A stretch of 28,556 bases of DNA from Acanthaster planci (lineage: Eukaryota; Echinodermata; Asteroidea; Valvatida; Acanthasteridae): the NCBI RefSeq assembly GCF_001949145.1, contig NW_019091576.1:248791-277346 (forward strand). Reading direction: 5' to 3'. This document shows positions 11,439 to 21,680 of the stretch, piece by piece. The notes under the pieces are model-generated. The model had not been told where the DNA came from. It did no database searches and saw nothing but the letters and a program-made list of their open reading frames with translations. The position numbers and the translations under genes were made by a program. Every line of letters begins with the position of its first letter. The first letter of the stretch is position 1.

Positions 11439-13070
11439 ACTTCCGTTGCCACAACCTGCAGCAACGCACCTGGTTGGCATTCTCCACAAATTTGACGAGA
11501 TTTCAGCAAACTTTTGGTGATGGCGAAATCGCGTTTTCGCACTAACTGCACTGATATACATATACAAAGGGCTAGCGTCGGCACCACAGGCCGATGTGGT
11601 ATCTCAAACGTACGTCACATTTTTGCAAATTTTCTATGCTAATAAGCTGCTTCTCTTGGGGCGGGGCTGTCTCGGAAAAGCTCTTTCTAATGGTTTTTTT
11701 ATACTTAATAATTAAGGCTGCAACTTTTACTGACAAGAAGTCTTTTTTAAACATATACTATCTCCCATTCATACTAATAAAAAGCACATTTCATAGGCCC
11801 TTTAATTTAAATTGCAGACAGTGTGTTAACTCACCATTAACGTCCCGGTTGAGTTCCATTGGATTGTACTCTTCGCCTCTGCGAGTCTCTGTACGGAATC
11901 ATGATCACACATTATTGTGCCTGTTTGTGTAAGCTTTTGTTGGCAATTAACGGGCAGAAGACGATGCCTGTTTTGTGCTTGGTAGAATTTTCACAGTTGT
12001 ACCCAATTAAACAGATTACTTTTTCTGTTTGGTTTTTCTTTTCCACTCTGGAAAGCTTTTTTTGTCCGTCCGGTGGTGTCATGGGTAAACGTTATAAATG
12101 CAATGACTAATTTTGACGAAATGGCATTTTGTGTCTTTTTTCTTCTTTGTCTTTGATGTCTGAAACTGATAATGACAAAAAATACTTACCAGGGTCACTC
12201 AGCAACCTGTAAAGTAGTTCACGGAGAGCCAGTTCCTTGTCCTCTCCTTCAGAAAAAAGTTCAATTTATGACAAGAATCGATCAATAACAACCACAACGG
12301 GCCTCAGACCTATGACTCGCGTTCTAGGATAAAGATAAGGACATTTTTTTATTGTTGGGGCGTCTTTCGATCTCATGTCTCTTGGAAGAGGGTCAGTTAG
12401 TAAAAAAAAAAAAAAAAAAAACTGGAGATCTTGGCTTCCAAATGAACAGCAAATACGATGAACACATCAAGCTAAATGTTGAATATATTATTTATTTGAT
12501 GTAAATTGACTTTTTTATTTCTTAAGATGTTAGACAAGTAAAAATATAAATCCATTTTTAAATTTTCCTGTAGTCACCAAAAAATGTGAAGAATTAATTT
12601 TCACCCGGCATATGCCACCTTTTGCCAATGTGTGCCATCCCAAGATTTACAATGCTGGTGAGCTCTCCCTGGATTGTCTTTTGGTATCAACACTCAACCT
12701 TTTTATTGCTTTTTTGTTTCGGTTTGTTTTGGTTTTGTTTGCTTTCTACTTTAGCCACGAACTTGGTCGGAAACTAAAACAATAAGCTTAAATGGGGCGC
12801 CCCAATATTACTTCTAGGGATCAGAAGCCAACCGTAAAGACACTGCGCACTTAAATCTAAACCCGCCCGGAGATCGAGCGCTCGCGCCGTATACCCTGAT
12901 ATTGACGCCACTAAAGTACGATTTGTGATCTCGTGAAGTCAGGAGAGAGCTCCAGATGTGGACATCCTACTCCAAGATGTTCCCGGAGAATGCTTACCTG
13001 CTGGGCTGTTGTAGGCATATGCACAGGTACCGCCCAGGCATAGAAGCAGAAGAGCAATGTCAACTCTCAT
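10924..13070 (-). CDS. Gene A: secreted four-cysteine peptide precursor (69 aa, three exons)
   Basis: Exons on the minus strand are 13070-12998, 12246-12190 and 11003-10924; all junctions are GT/AG in phase 1. Residues 1-19 are a clear signal peptide (MRVDIALLLLCLGGTCAYA). Residues 25-43 are the charged pro-segment GEDKELALRELLYRLLSDP, shared with genes B and C. Residues 44-69 are a cationic tail with four cysteines, C-x3-C-x6-C-x6-C, beginning GWGCKKPC. The start was chosen because the ATG opens the hydrophobic segment and exon 1 has the same 73-nt coding length as in gene C. Unlike B and C there is no Lys-Arg before the mature part, and the pro exon is 18 nt shorter. Predicted role: secreted effector peptide, perhaps antimicrobial; this is inferred from architecture only. 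The exon 3 acceptor (ACGTAG) has a poor pyrimidine tract. A near-identical exon lies 2 kb downstream. Confidence 0.8.
11439..12189. other. Gene A intron 2, unduplicated part
   Basis: AT-rich intron sequence on the gene A (minus) strand. The plus frames at 11594-11932 and 11859-12110 have no features of a gene and are antisense to the intron. I see no further family exon here. Confidence 0.5.
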
Positions 13071-13085
13071 GGTTGCTGAAATATA
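13071..13085 (-). other. 5' untranslated bases of gene A after a likely leader intron
   Basis: Upstream of the gene A ATG the minus strand reads TTTTCTCTTTCTCAG and then TATATTTCAGCAACC. This is a strong acceptor, so the coding exon probably has a spliced leader exon before it. Gene C shows the same arrangement. A candidate leader exon ends at about 13409, where the minus strand reads AAGGCC|GTAAGT, with a TATA-like GTTATAG about 50 bases upstream. The leader exon is tentative. Confidence 0.45.
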
Positions 13086-13089
13086 CTGA

Positions 13090-13945
13090 GAAAGAGAAAA
13101 GACGAGATCACTGAAGCAATTTTCACAAGACTAACGCATGCTCATCTCCCAAACTGAGCCAAGGATAGAGAAAACAACCGGATCGTTAAAGAATGAAACT
13201 GACTAAGGACAGTTTATGTCGTCAGAGAACTGTACAGGCTACTGTTAAAAGTAAGTATGGAAATATCGTGAAGGGTAAATCAGACATTTGTAAACTCACA
13301 GGAGAGCGTGGAGATTTCGTCCTAACGAAGTACAAGTTGCTCCTCTCAGTATAATGCCTGGCAATGGAATATTCGTTGGGGTGTTAGAACTTATGAAGAC
13401 ACTTGACTTACGGCCTTACAGTGCAGACAACGCAGCCAAATATGATCCAGGGGAGTGAGCTATAACTTGGTCCAATAACAGCTCGCCTTTGCAGTGGGCC
13501 TACACATTCACATGTAAAGAGAACAAGGGAACCAGCGATCTAAAGGGTGGGTGCCAAATAAAGTTCACTTGTAATATAATGCCAAGCTACTCGGTCTCTG
13601 TCTGAAATAATGGTGCATAAAGTCTGTAGCCTGTGACAATGCCTGCTTGTTACTGGCTTCGTGCCTACAATTTCAAGAAATGGGCTCTGTGGCCAACTCT
13701 TTACCCGGTTCTCGTTTATGTTCTGTGTCGTTGACTCATTGCAATTTTTTTTTTCTTTTCAAAGATCTTTCACCCTGACAGGAGAGATTATAAATCCAGA
13801 TGGCATAACAGAGCGCAGTCCTTGGTGAGATGTCGAAAAGTTCAGTTTCAAAGCAACTGCTGATCAGTGGCGTAAATCTGTGTTGGAAATGGGGGAGGGG
13901 AGATGGCCGTGGACATTTGAAAGGGTGGGGGGGGGAGTGACACCA
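13090..13945. other. Upstream region of gene A; no other gene seen
   Basis: It probably holds the gene A promoter and leader exon near 13410-13460. A G-rich patch at 13890-13937, with runs of G up to nine, borders the transposon-like element on the right. No credible open frame is present. Confidence 0.4.
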
Positions 13946-14168
13946 TACACTGCAAAAACTGGGGTGTTAAATTTAACACCCGCGGTGTTATCAGTAGACT
14001 ACACCAACACTATTCACTGGTGTTAAAATTTTGGTGTTATTTGGTGTTACTCATAACACCTTCTAGTGCACTGTGACACTTATAGGTGTGCAAAGTAACA
14101 TCATCCCTATGTGGTCATCTGATAACACCCAAACGTGTTGATTTTAACACCCGAGTTTTCACAGTGTA
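13946..14168. mobile_element. MITE with TACACTGCAAAAACT inverted ends
   Basis: The left end reads TACACTGCAAAAACTGGGGTGTTAAA. The right end in reverse complement reads TACACTGTGAAAACTCGGGTGTTAAA. The interior repeats GTGTTA / TAACAC many times, so much of the element can fold. If the outer TA is the target duplication, the element is CACTGCAAAAACT to AGTTTTCACAGTG, about 219 bp. No coding capacity. It is a short non-autonomous DNA transposon; superfamily not assigned. Confidence 0.75.
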
Positions 14169-14169
14169 T

Positions 14170-14960
14170 ACACCGTATGGGGGCGATGTTCATGATAAAG
14201 ATGCACATCTATAATGTCCATCAAAGTCACGCAGAATCTTACATCAGAATGGTACATTTATGGCATGAACAAGGAGACCTATAGGTACGATATCACTGGA
14301 AATTAAAGATCGTTGATGAAATTCGTTTTTTACCATCTCCTGGTGACTTTTCCGAAACATTAGTTGAGGACTACAAAGGTAAATTCCAACATGAGTGTTT
14401 CACAGGGTGGTTTCAGTTAGGAATTATTCTTCCATAAATTATCAAACGTGAGAGGACGGCCCAATGTAAACTCCCCATAGACGGACCGTATAAGGGTTCC
14501 GGAAGCTCGCTGCGTGACCTTTTACTTCCGGTCTCTAGTCCATTCCTCTCCCCCTCAAAAAGTGGGGAGGATATTTACCTCCATACCCGGGATCTACGCT
14601 CATGTTGTTGATATAAAAAAAAAAAATCTCTGGACTGAACTTACGCATTCATGAACAACTTCAGTTATTTTGTCCCCCCAAAATGACTACCTCTTCGTTG
14701 AAAATCTCGGTTGGGGTGAGGCATCTGTGATCGCTTTTGAGCAAGGAATCTGCCGAGCGCATACTCAGGAAAACATTCGTGTACGGCACGAGGTGTTGTG
14801 GATGTTTTTGAGCGGAATACCAAGCCTCGTTCCAGCCGGACCCGATATTGGTGTTGGAAAGGATTACGGTGGAGGGCAAGGGGATTTGCCTGAACCTCCA
14901 ACCAGAGCAGGTATGGCGTGGTGCCCTTTGTGTAGGAGGTTGTGGAAATGCTTTCTTATC
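14170..14960. other. No gene supported; overlapping open frames on both strands
   Basis: Between 14661 and 15092 both strands are open for 130 to 143 codons, which is unusual for this AT-rich window. The locally higher GC content lowers the stop density and explains this. Neither translation shows a domain I recognise, and neither has splice-consistent neighbours. It may be a fragment of an unrecognised repeat. Confidence 0.35.
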
Positions 14961-16540
14961 TCTGTTGCACACAAACAGAAGAACACTGCTGTATTCCGAT
15001 ATCTGGTAGGCTGTCTTTCGACATCGGTAGTGCAAAACCGAGGTTTCCTTCGTTGCACATGATCTGCGCCAGCGTACTGTTGGAAGCTCCATTAAGCCGC
15101 CCGGCCATCTGTCATTTTCGCATTCAACAATCTGGAAAGGGTGTCATTATCCTCTGCTTGGAATGCCATTCAATATATCCAGGGCAGTTTATGCTCGTTG
15201 TTAACATACTAAAATGCTATTAAGTCTCAAACTTAAGAAGTCTGTTCAGTGAAATGTAGGGTCGCATGCACTTATTGATATTCTTCAGGGGGAAAAAAGG
15301 AAGAACAATCCATAACAAAAATAACATTTTTTTAAATCCCCAGACAGACTGGAGCCTTTGCGAAAAAAGTCCACTGAGAAGTTTCTACCAAAAAAAAAGA
15401 TAAAAAAAGAAACAAAGAAAGAAAGAAAGAATGATTTGTCTGAAAACCGATCATTTGCGTCCAACCACATCAATTGTGTGCACCGCTTGGTAAATAAACA
15501 ACGCTGTTTGACCGATCAATTTTAACGAAATGGAAATACTTTTAACAACCCTGCTGTTGCTTGACTGTCGGCTGCCACGACCGAGCAAAGATAGAGGTAG
15601 GCCTAGTACACAAATGAACGTTTTCGTCAAATAATAAGAGAACCTGGTCGGACGATAATGCAATGACCTATTTTCGCGTGTCACGTCGGCCATGCAGGAA
15701 GGTTGGTCTATTTTGATAGTCTGACCGTCTGTACGCTCAAAAAACCTAGTAAGCTGGGAAATCGTTAAGATTTTGGGTACACTTGGTGCATGTAGCCGCT
15801 GTTGTAATTAAAAATCTGATCGATAGTATAACCTGTCTGTGCATAACGGATCAACCAACGAACAAGTATTATGGATCTATACGGGGAAAAATAAATGTTT
15901 TTGGCAGGTAAGGATTTGCTTGCGTCATTTTGAACGGGGTGTATTAGCTCACGTGTCTCAAAGCCTCCCTGTGGGGGAGATTAGGTACGTGGCATCAAAA
16001 CAAACTTGCCTCAAAAGTGGCCTCGGCTTCTGATATAAGGACTAGATAATATTTGTTTTCAATTAAGATTGAAGTGACACCGTCCTTCTATTTTATTATC
16101 GATTAATTTTCCCAGCGACAATTGATCATTATTCGCATGTTATGGTTATACGGCTTCTGTGAAAAAAATGACAGTTGGAGGGATAGTCCAACAGTTGGGT
16201 TGTGCTAGATTAGGAAAGTGGGCGGGAAGGTCCAGTAATGACATACCAAGGCATGTTCATGCCTCAGGACTGGACCACACATGCAGCGGTTGGAGTTTAC
16301 GATGCCCCATCTTTTCATGTTGGCTATTAAGTGATCGGCACCAGACCAGAGCCTATTCAGATGCAACCAATTCTTCCGAGTGGGGGGTGGGGGTTACACC
16401 CTGGGACGTGTGCTGACCAGGCCCCAGCGTATGGGTGGGGTATTTCTGGGAATAGACTTTATTCATGGTCGGCCATATTGAAATTGAAAGCGAGTTTAAC
16501 TCTTCATTTTGAGGTGTTAAGAGAAAAAAATGGAAGCAAT
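14960..16540. repeat. Diverged segmental duplication, copy 2 (partner 4555-6040)
   Basis: Same order and orientation of matching blocks as the partner (see that entry for block pairs). This copy lies about 1.9 kb upstream of the gene A start codon. It has acquired an A-rich/GAAA-rich simple tract at 15390-15430, and a fold-back element abuts its right side at 16575. Confidence 0.75.
15092..15156 (-). pseudogene. Possible relic of a peptide-family pro exon (copy 2)
   Basis: After a CCAAG acceptor-like site, the minus strand reads, in phase 1, (A)EDNDTLSRLLNAKMTDG, and a stop follows soon after. The phase, the leading ED and the leucine spacing recall exon 2 of genes A to C. There is no GT donor before the stop, and no matching signal or four-cysteine exon was found nearby. 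Low-confidence relic. Confidence 0.25.
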
Positions 16541-16574
16541 GACATTAAAATTACACAATTAGTACAGCTACTCA

Positions 16575-16749
16575 ACACAGGCGTTTCACAACAGTGCGCC
16601 TCCAAGAATTTGCAACAAGTTGGTCAAGCACATTGCGCGAAATTTGTCGACCTAATGCGTGTTTGAAAAGGGTCGACAAATTTCGCGCGTTGTGATTGGC
16701 CAACACGTTGCAAACTCTTAGAGGCGCACTATTGTGAATCGCCCGTATT
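16575..16749. mobile_element. Fold-back MITE, copy 1
   Basis: Nearly the whole 175 bp is an imperfect palindrome: AGTGCGCCTCCAAGAATTTG ... TCGACAAATTTCGCGCGTTG ... CAAACTCTTAGAGGCGCACT. The right end, CGCCCGTATT, is the inverse of an AATACGGGCG-type start. The same sequence recurs at 23975 and 26326. No clear target duplication was seen. It has no coding content. Confidence 0.8.
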
Positions 16750-16975
16750 GAATAAATTTCAAATGTGGTATTCAACGCACCTTGGTGCATTAAGCCAGAT
16801 TTCGTAAAACAAATTATTGAAAGAGAGGAACGCACGCTATCATAACATAGTCTGGTGCAATCCAAATCAGCACTTAATAAAAGCTGATTCAGGGATTAAG
16901 ATTACAAATGACTTCTTTGTGAACAAAGTCTATAGAGGTGTTGCATTGCTGCCATATTGCGGACAGTGCTTTTGT

Positions 16976-17410
16976 TCAAGGGTGTACACAAAATGAAGTT
17001 TCCCAGCTAAACAAACCGTGCTGCCTTCCAAGATGGCTACCACACAAAGCGTATATAGCCGGTGCTAAGTTTATCCACCGCTCCAAGATCCGTATATATA
17101 CGCAGAAGTTTCCGTGAACGCAACCCGCATGGGGCCCCCTCCTCACGGAGGATATGAAGTTAAGGCTGCTTCCTTCATGATTAGGGTAACCAGTTTTCTG
17201 ATAAAGTTGTCTGCATGTCTTATCACCACGGTGTTGGGGTGGTGAATACCACCATGGTTGGTTAAAAAAAACAGGACACCACCCATGCAAGAATGCAACA
17301 GTTGGTGAGATCATTTCCTGTTTACATTGATTAATTATGGATGAGGGCAGGTGTGAAGGGAGGATTTTTGGCTTTTTATCGTCGGCATTAACTGAAGTAA
17401 TTTGATTCAT
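16976..17410 (-). other. Open frame of 144 codons, not recognised
   Basis: The minus strand is open from an ATG at 17410 to 16976. The translation has no signal peptide, no repeated domain and scattered cysteines. The DNA includes a CACCACGGTGTTGGGGTGGTG / ACCACCATGGTTGG patch (17225-17260) that looks repeat-derived. I do not recognise a family. It may be a fragment of an interspersed repeat rather than a gene. Confidence 0.2.
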
Positions 17411-17419
17411 CAGAAGATT

Positions 17420-18765
17420 TAATTATGAGTTATATCACGGGAGCATTATTCAGCTTGTCTGTCCCAAAACCAATGTAATCTGTCGTTTTGTTTGCACACC
17501 TTCTAAGGAGTGTCCAGGGTCCCTAAATGAAAGAAACATTACCTCTCGACGGTGGTTAACAAAATGACAGACAGCTGGAGAGTTATAACCATTCCTTCGC
17601 TTGTACTGATCCAAAGGTCACGTATATAACAAACAGGGTCCAAACAGAATCACAGTGCTCAAACCTACGTAGATATTTGTGAATAGAAAAAAAAGTAACA
17701 GTTTCCAAAGCCCCTTAGTACAGTTTAGTAGCTACAGAAGGGAGCAGTGTGTAAACAGCCATAACTTGGCACTTATTAACTGTCGTCATGTGATAATCCT
17801 GTTAAACTTGTGATAATGGGCCAGGAATACCATCCCTGTCCATAGAAATCAGCAAAACGTGCCTCTGCACATTACACTTCGACATTCCTTCGAAAAGACT
17901 GGTTTTACTTACCCGCTTACCCATTTTGTACCATCCCTTACTAAGAAGATACGGGCCTTTATGATCTTGTAAAGATCTTGTGTCGTCTATATCTCAAATC
18001 AACTGTTCACTGAAGTGACAGGATAACACACAGACAGGCTGTTTTTCTTTGACAGCAATGAACATGGCGACCTTCTCTGATTCCTATATGAGTTCACGCA
18101 CACACCCTCAGGAGTAAGAATCTATGCTACCAAGTAATCACCAGCAGAGGCGACATTATTTTTCACGAATGGGAATTTAATAACAGGAGATTAATGTGCA
18201 TCAAAGGTATCACTGTATTACATTTAAACGAATCCACCATGCAAGCTTTAAAGAGAACTATCTGAACACGAGACCAAAGTATTTGATGTTATTATGCACC
18301 AGGAAACGACATTTCAAGCGTCTTCAGATCTTTATTTCGCGATAACGCAAACAAGGAAGAGCTGTTCAGCGCAACACTAATTTTAATGGATAAGTATCGA
18401 CTGTTTCTTGAGTCAGAGGCATGGTGCAATCTAATGACCGCTTTGTGGAGAGTCTGTGAAAGCAACATCTTCAGGAATAAACACTGCAAAAAATTTCCAC
18501 ACTTTATTCAACTTTATCTAAATTTACCAAGCATCACAATCTACTTAGTTATCAGGCCACCAATTAAACACGCATCCAAAGCCACTTTTGTTTCTGGTCA
18601 CTCTCATAATTATGAACGCCAAGTTGTCAACGCAAAGGGAAAAACACTCGTACTCAGGAGGTGAAAGGATTAAGTAATTGTACGCTAACCAACTTCAAAC
18701 TACCCAAGGTACCACCAAAAAGTATGCAGAATTCGAGTAAACTTCAACCATATTTAAAAGAAAAG
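17420..18765. other. Region downstream of gene B; no gene supported
   Basis: No splice-consistent exons were seen. The plus frame 18386-18664 contains GHSHNYER near its end, discussed as a weak lead. Otherwise it is AT-rich DNA without notable repeats. Confidence 0.4.
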
Positions 18766-18767
18766 GT

Positions 18768-18773
18768 TTTATT
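18768..18773 (-). terminator. Polyadenylation signal of gene B
   Basis: AATAAA on the minus strand, 67 bases after the gene B stop codon. The short distance supports the terminal-exon assignment. Confidence 0.6.
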
Positions 18774-18839
18774 TAAACTTGTCAATCGCTCTTGTCCTTT
18801 CTCCGTTTTCAGTGGTTCACTGGTCATTCGAGGCTCTGT

Positions 18840-20979
18840 CTAGTCCCTGCTGCAATACTGACCACCACCCGGACGAGTCCTGCAGACTTCATCCTCACCC
18901 GAGCAGTAATGCCCGTTACAGTACACTCCACCTGAAATAAAGACAGGAACTTGGACAGCTTTATTAAATACACATGACGGACGCCAGATATCTGGAAAGC
19001 TGACAACAGTAGCGAGTAGGGGCAGATACCTTACATGTCCCTTGTAAGCAATTCGTGATTCCTCTTCCTCTAAAAGCATATGTTCAGCAGACCCCTTAGA
19101 GCTGGTACTTGGTAATTGTTCCATTAACATGGCAGGGAACCATTGAAAAACATGAAGTGCAAAACTCTATAAAACACTTTAATCCATCTTTTTTTAAAGC
19201 ATGTTTACAAAATAAACATAACATGCAGACTTTCTAAGCGTCAACAATCAGTTACAAAACAGGTTTGCTCTAATATGAGAATTAAAAGAAACGGAAACTG
19301 ATACTGTTAGTTACTTCCACTTCAACAAAAAAGAATGGCGTCACTCGAACATAATTTACCAAATGCGATCGGCAACAACGTGACCAATGTTCACGTTAAT
19401 TTAAAATGTGTCTAGAAGCAGATCAAATAATGACGAAAATAGATAAAAACGGTATAATAATTACCGCTAATGGGTCTTTAGGGAGACATTCCCATAAGAA
19501 CGTGTTCAAATTTTTTCCAACTTTACAGTCCCATAATTCAATATTCCCTAATCTGATCTGAACCAAACTTTGTATGTTTTCAATTTAGACCCTAATCTAT
19601 TATCTCTCAAAATTTGGACGGTAACATTCGGCCTCCTTCTGGTAGTTTGAAAACAGGGAGACACTGAAATGTCTCCCTGAAAGCCAATGTCTCCCTAATG
19701 CTGAAAAGTTTACCACAAAATGTCTCCCAACTGACCTGTTTGTAAATATAAGTTGAATGGTAGGAGAAAAATAATTTCAAGTGAGAAATATGAAATATGT
19801 GACTTGCTCAGACCACTATTTTGTAGAACACATTTAATGGGATAAATTGGGGGTGGGGAAACAATCAACATAATCACGAAACAGCTCAGAAAAATGAGAA
19901 GTAATCGTCCTTCATTGGAAGTTTTAAAAATGGATGTCAAACAATATTATACTTGTCCAAAATACATGGGTTTTGTTACGGGTGCTACCCTAACATTTTG
20001 CTCAAAAAGGGAAACTACCTATGACACTTTGTAGGCCCAATGGATAATCTTTTAGGCATTACTCCCGTTGCTACAAGACATCCTTGACGAAAACTGCAAT
20101 AAAAGTCATGCACTGCTGATTGATTGGAGGGGTTGAGAACAATAAACAGACTAATTCCGAAAGGAATCTACGTAGCGAATGTATTTGTGAGATGCATAGT
20201 GGCGATAACAAGGAATTATAGTTAGAAAGGCACGAAAACTCAAAACGCTCATCAAAGAGCTTACGTTTTTGAGTCGGGGACTCCAACTTGTCCAGGACTT
20301 TGTACATGAGCTCCCGAAGAGTCAGGTCCCTGTCCTCTCCTGCAAGTGAAGAAAACAAAATAGACAACGCCGTTACACTAAGACAAGGCTCACGACATAT
20401 ACGGTTCTATTCACCTTTGACCCAAAACTGTTAAAGATTTGTCAAAAATTAAAATTGCTGTGTCACAGTTTTAAAGTGCAAACTGGGCAAAGGCATCGAG
20501 ACTAGTCTTGTCAAGAAGATGCACGGAAGTTGAACAGCACAAACACGAGGTCTTGACTCAAAATACTTCTCGAAGCTATTGCCGGATGGGAAGGCCTTGG
20601 CTCTGTTGTGTTCTGTTGTTTACAGGCTGCAGAACCTAAGAACAGTCTGCCTAGCAGATTGGTAGCGTCTGATGAAGCACACTATTTGTCATTCTTTACC
20701 TCTGTCTCATCAAAGAAGTTCTTGCAATTTGAAGCCAGCCGACCAGCGAGTCGGTCAGTCGACCAGTCAGCCAGCTGGCCGGCCGGCCAGCCAGACAACC
20801 AGCCACTGACGGCATACGCGACATGTTCTTCTTTTTTACAATTGGCTATAGTTCTCAGCAAATACCTTTTAAGGTTTTCATTGAATGACAAATGCATATC
20901 TCAAAATGCCTACCACTGAAGCATGAACGAAGTGAACAGTGAACACAATAAGCAAAATGGAGTTGGAGATGACAGACAT
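18840..20979 (-). CDS. Gene B: secreted four-cysteine peptide precursor (about 75 aa, three exons)
   Basis: Exons 2 and 3 are solid: 20339-20265 encodes GEDRDLTLRELMYKVLDKL..SPTQK and 18931-18840 encodes a 29-residue tail starting GVYCNGHYC. The split codon C|GT makes the Arg of a Lys-Arg site just before that tail. Cysteine spacing is C-x4-C-x6-C-x9-C. The likely exon 1 is 20979-20914, a good signal peptide (MSVISNSILLIVFTVHFVHA) ending at GTAGGCATTTTG, almost the donor of gene C (GTAGGCATTTCG). It ends in phase 0, whereas exon 2 starts in phase 1 at its best acceptor. Frame is restored if splicing uses the AG five bases further in (exon 2 from 20334, giving ..SV-DRDLTL..). Otherwise B is a frameshifted pseudogene, the sequence has an indel error, or exon 1 lies elsewhere. 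Predicted role: secreted peptide processed by a Kex2/PC-type convertase. Confidence 0.7.
19480..19730. repeat. Recurring AGGGAGACATT motif with a hairpin
   Basis: AGGGAGACATT or its inverse occurs about five times (19479, 19655, 19669, 19687, 19718). CAGGGAGACA-ctgaaa-TGTCTCCCTG (19654-19679) is a perfect 10-bp stem with a 6-base loop. It lies in gene B intron 2. Confidence 0.55.
20745..20812. repeat. Cryptic CCAG/GGCC simple-sequence patch in gene B intron 1
   Basis: Degenerate CCAGC, CAGTC and GGCCGGCC words repeat over about 65 bases. The tryptophan-rich and glycine-rich frames on the minus strand are products of this composition, not a gene. Confidence 0.5.
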
Positions 20980-21680
20980 ACGCTGTGATGACCCTGTCCA
21001 ATTTGCATAGAGGTCTGACATTACCAAATACGCATAATTTGCGCACATAGCTTTAGTGCATTCAACCAGTAAGTACAAACGTAGGTTCTTGGTTAGGCCT
21101 TAAACCTTCATGCGACTTGCTTTTAGGTCAATTGCTCCAGAGCCATCGGTCCAAGAGGAACAGCTCTGCTTCGAAGGGGACGGACTATTTTGTCTTTTTC
21201 GTTAACTGTGCGAGTGAGTTCCGAAAGTGTCATTTTCTTTCTTTCATTTCATGGAAGAAAAGTTGTTATGCTTTTAAGTTGTTAGTGACCTGGAAGTGCG
21301 TTTCAATAAGCCTTTTTCAAGTTAAATATGAATAAAATCTGGTACACTGAGTTCTTCAACTTCACAAAAACATAACAACTTGACAGTCATAAAAACCAAC
21401 TAGATAAAAAAAAACACGGGGAAAGGTTAATTTAGATTTGTGAAGAAGGGCTTAGCAGCCAGAGAAATACTCTTCGTTGAAAGGTAGGGTAGAAATATTC
21501 GTGATGGCTGAGTATGGAACGTTTCCCTCACACCGTAAAATACGCCATCATCTCAAGCATGTAATATTAAGTATTTTGTACTCAAAACCTTCCAAAAGTA
21601 CTTCTGTTCTCTTCCCGAGGTGACTGTATTCTCACAATTGTACTTATTTTCCTTTCCAACAGCAAAGCTTTACAAAAACA
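20980..21680. promoter_or_regulatory. Divergent intergenic region between genes B and C
   Basis: About 700 bases separate the start codons of B (minus) and C (plus), so both promoters should lie here. Before the gene C ATG the plus strand reads TTTTCCTTTCCAACAG then CAAAGCTTTACAAAAACA, a good acceptor at 21662, so gene C has a spliced leader exon inside this region. I see no clear TATA box for either gene. Confidence 0.45.

Noticed and set aside
11375-11587. Cysteine-containing minus frame as a third terminal exon for gene A
   Set aside because: Only three widely spaced cysteines, no stop soon after them and no phase 1 acceptor in front.
14661-15092. Overlapping 130-143 codon frames on both strands
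   Set aside because: Locally higher GC content lowers stop frequency; neither translation is recognisable.
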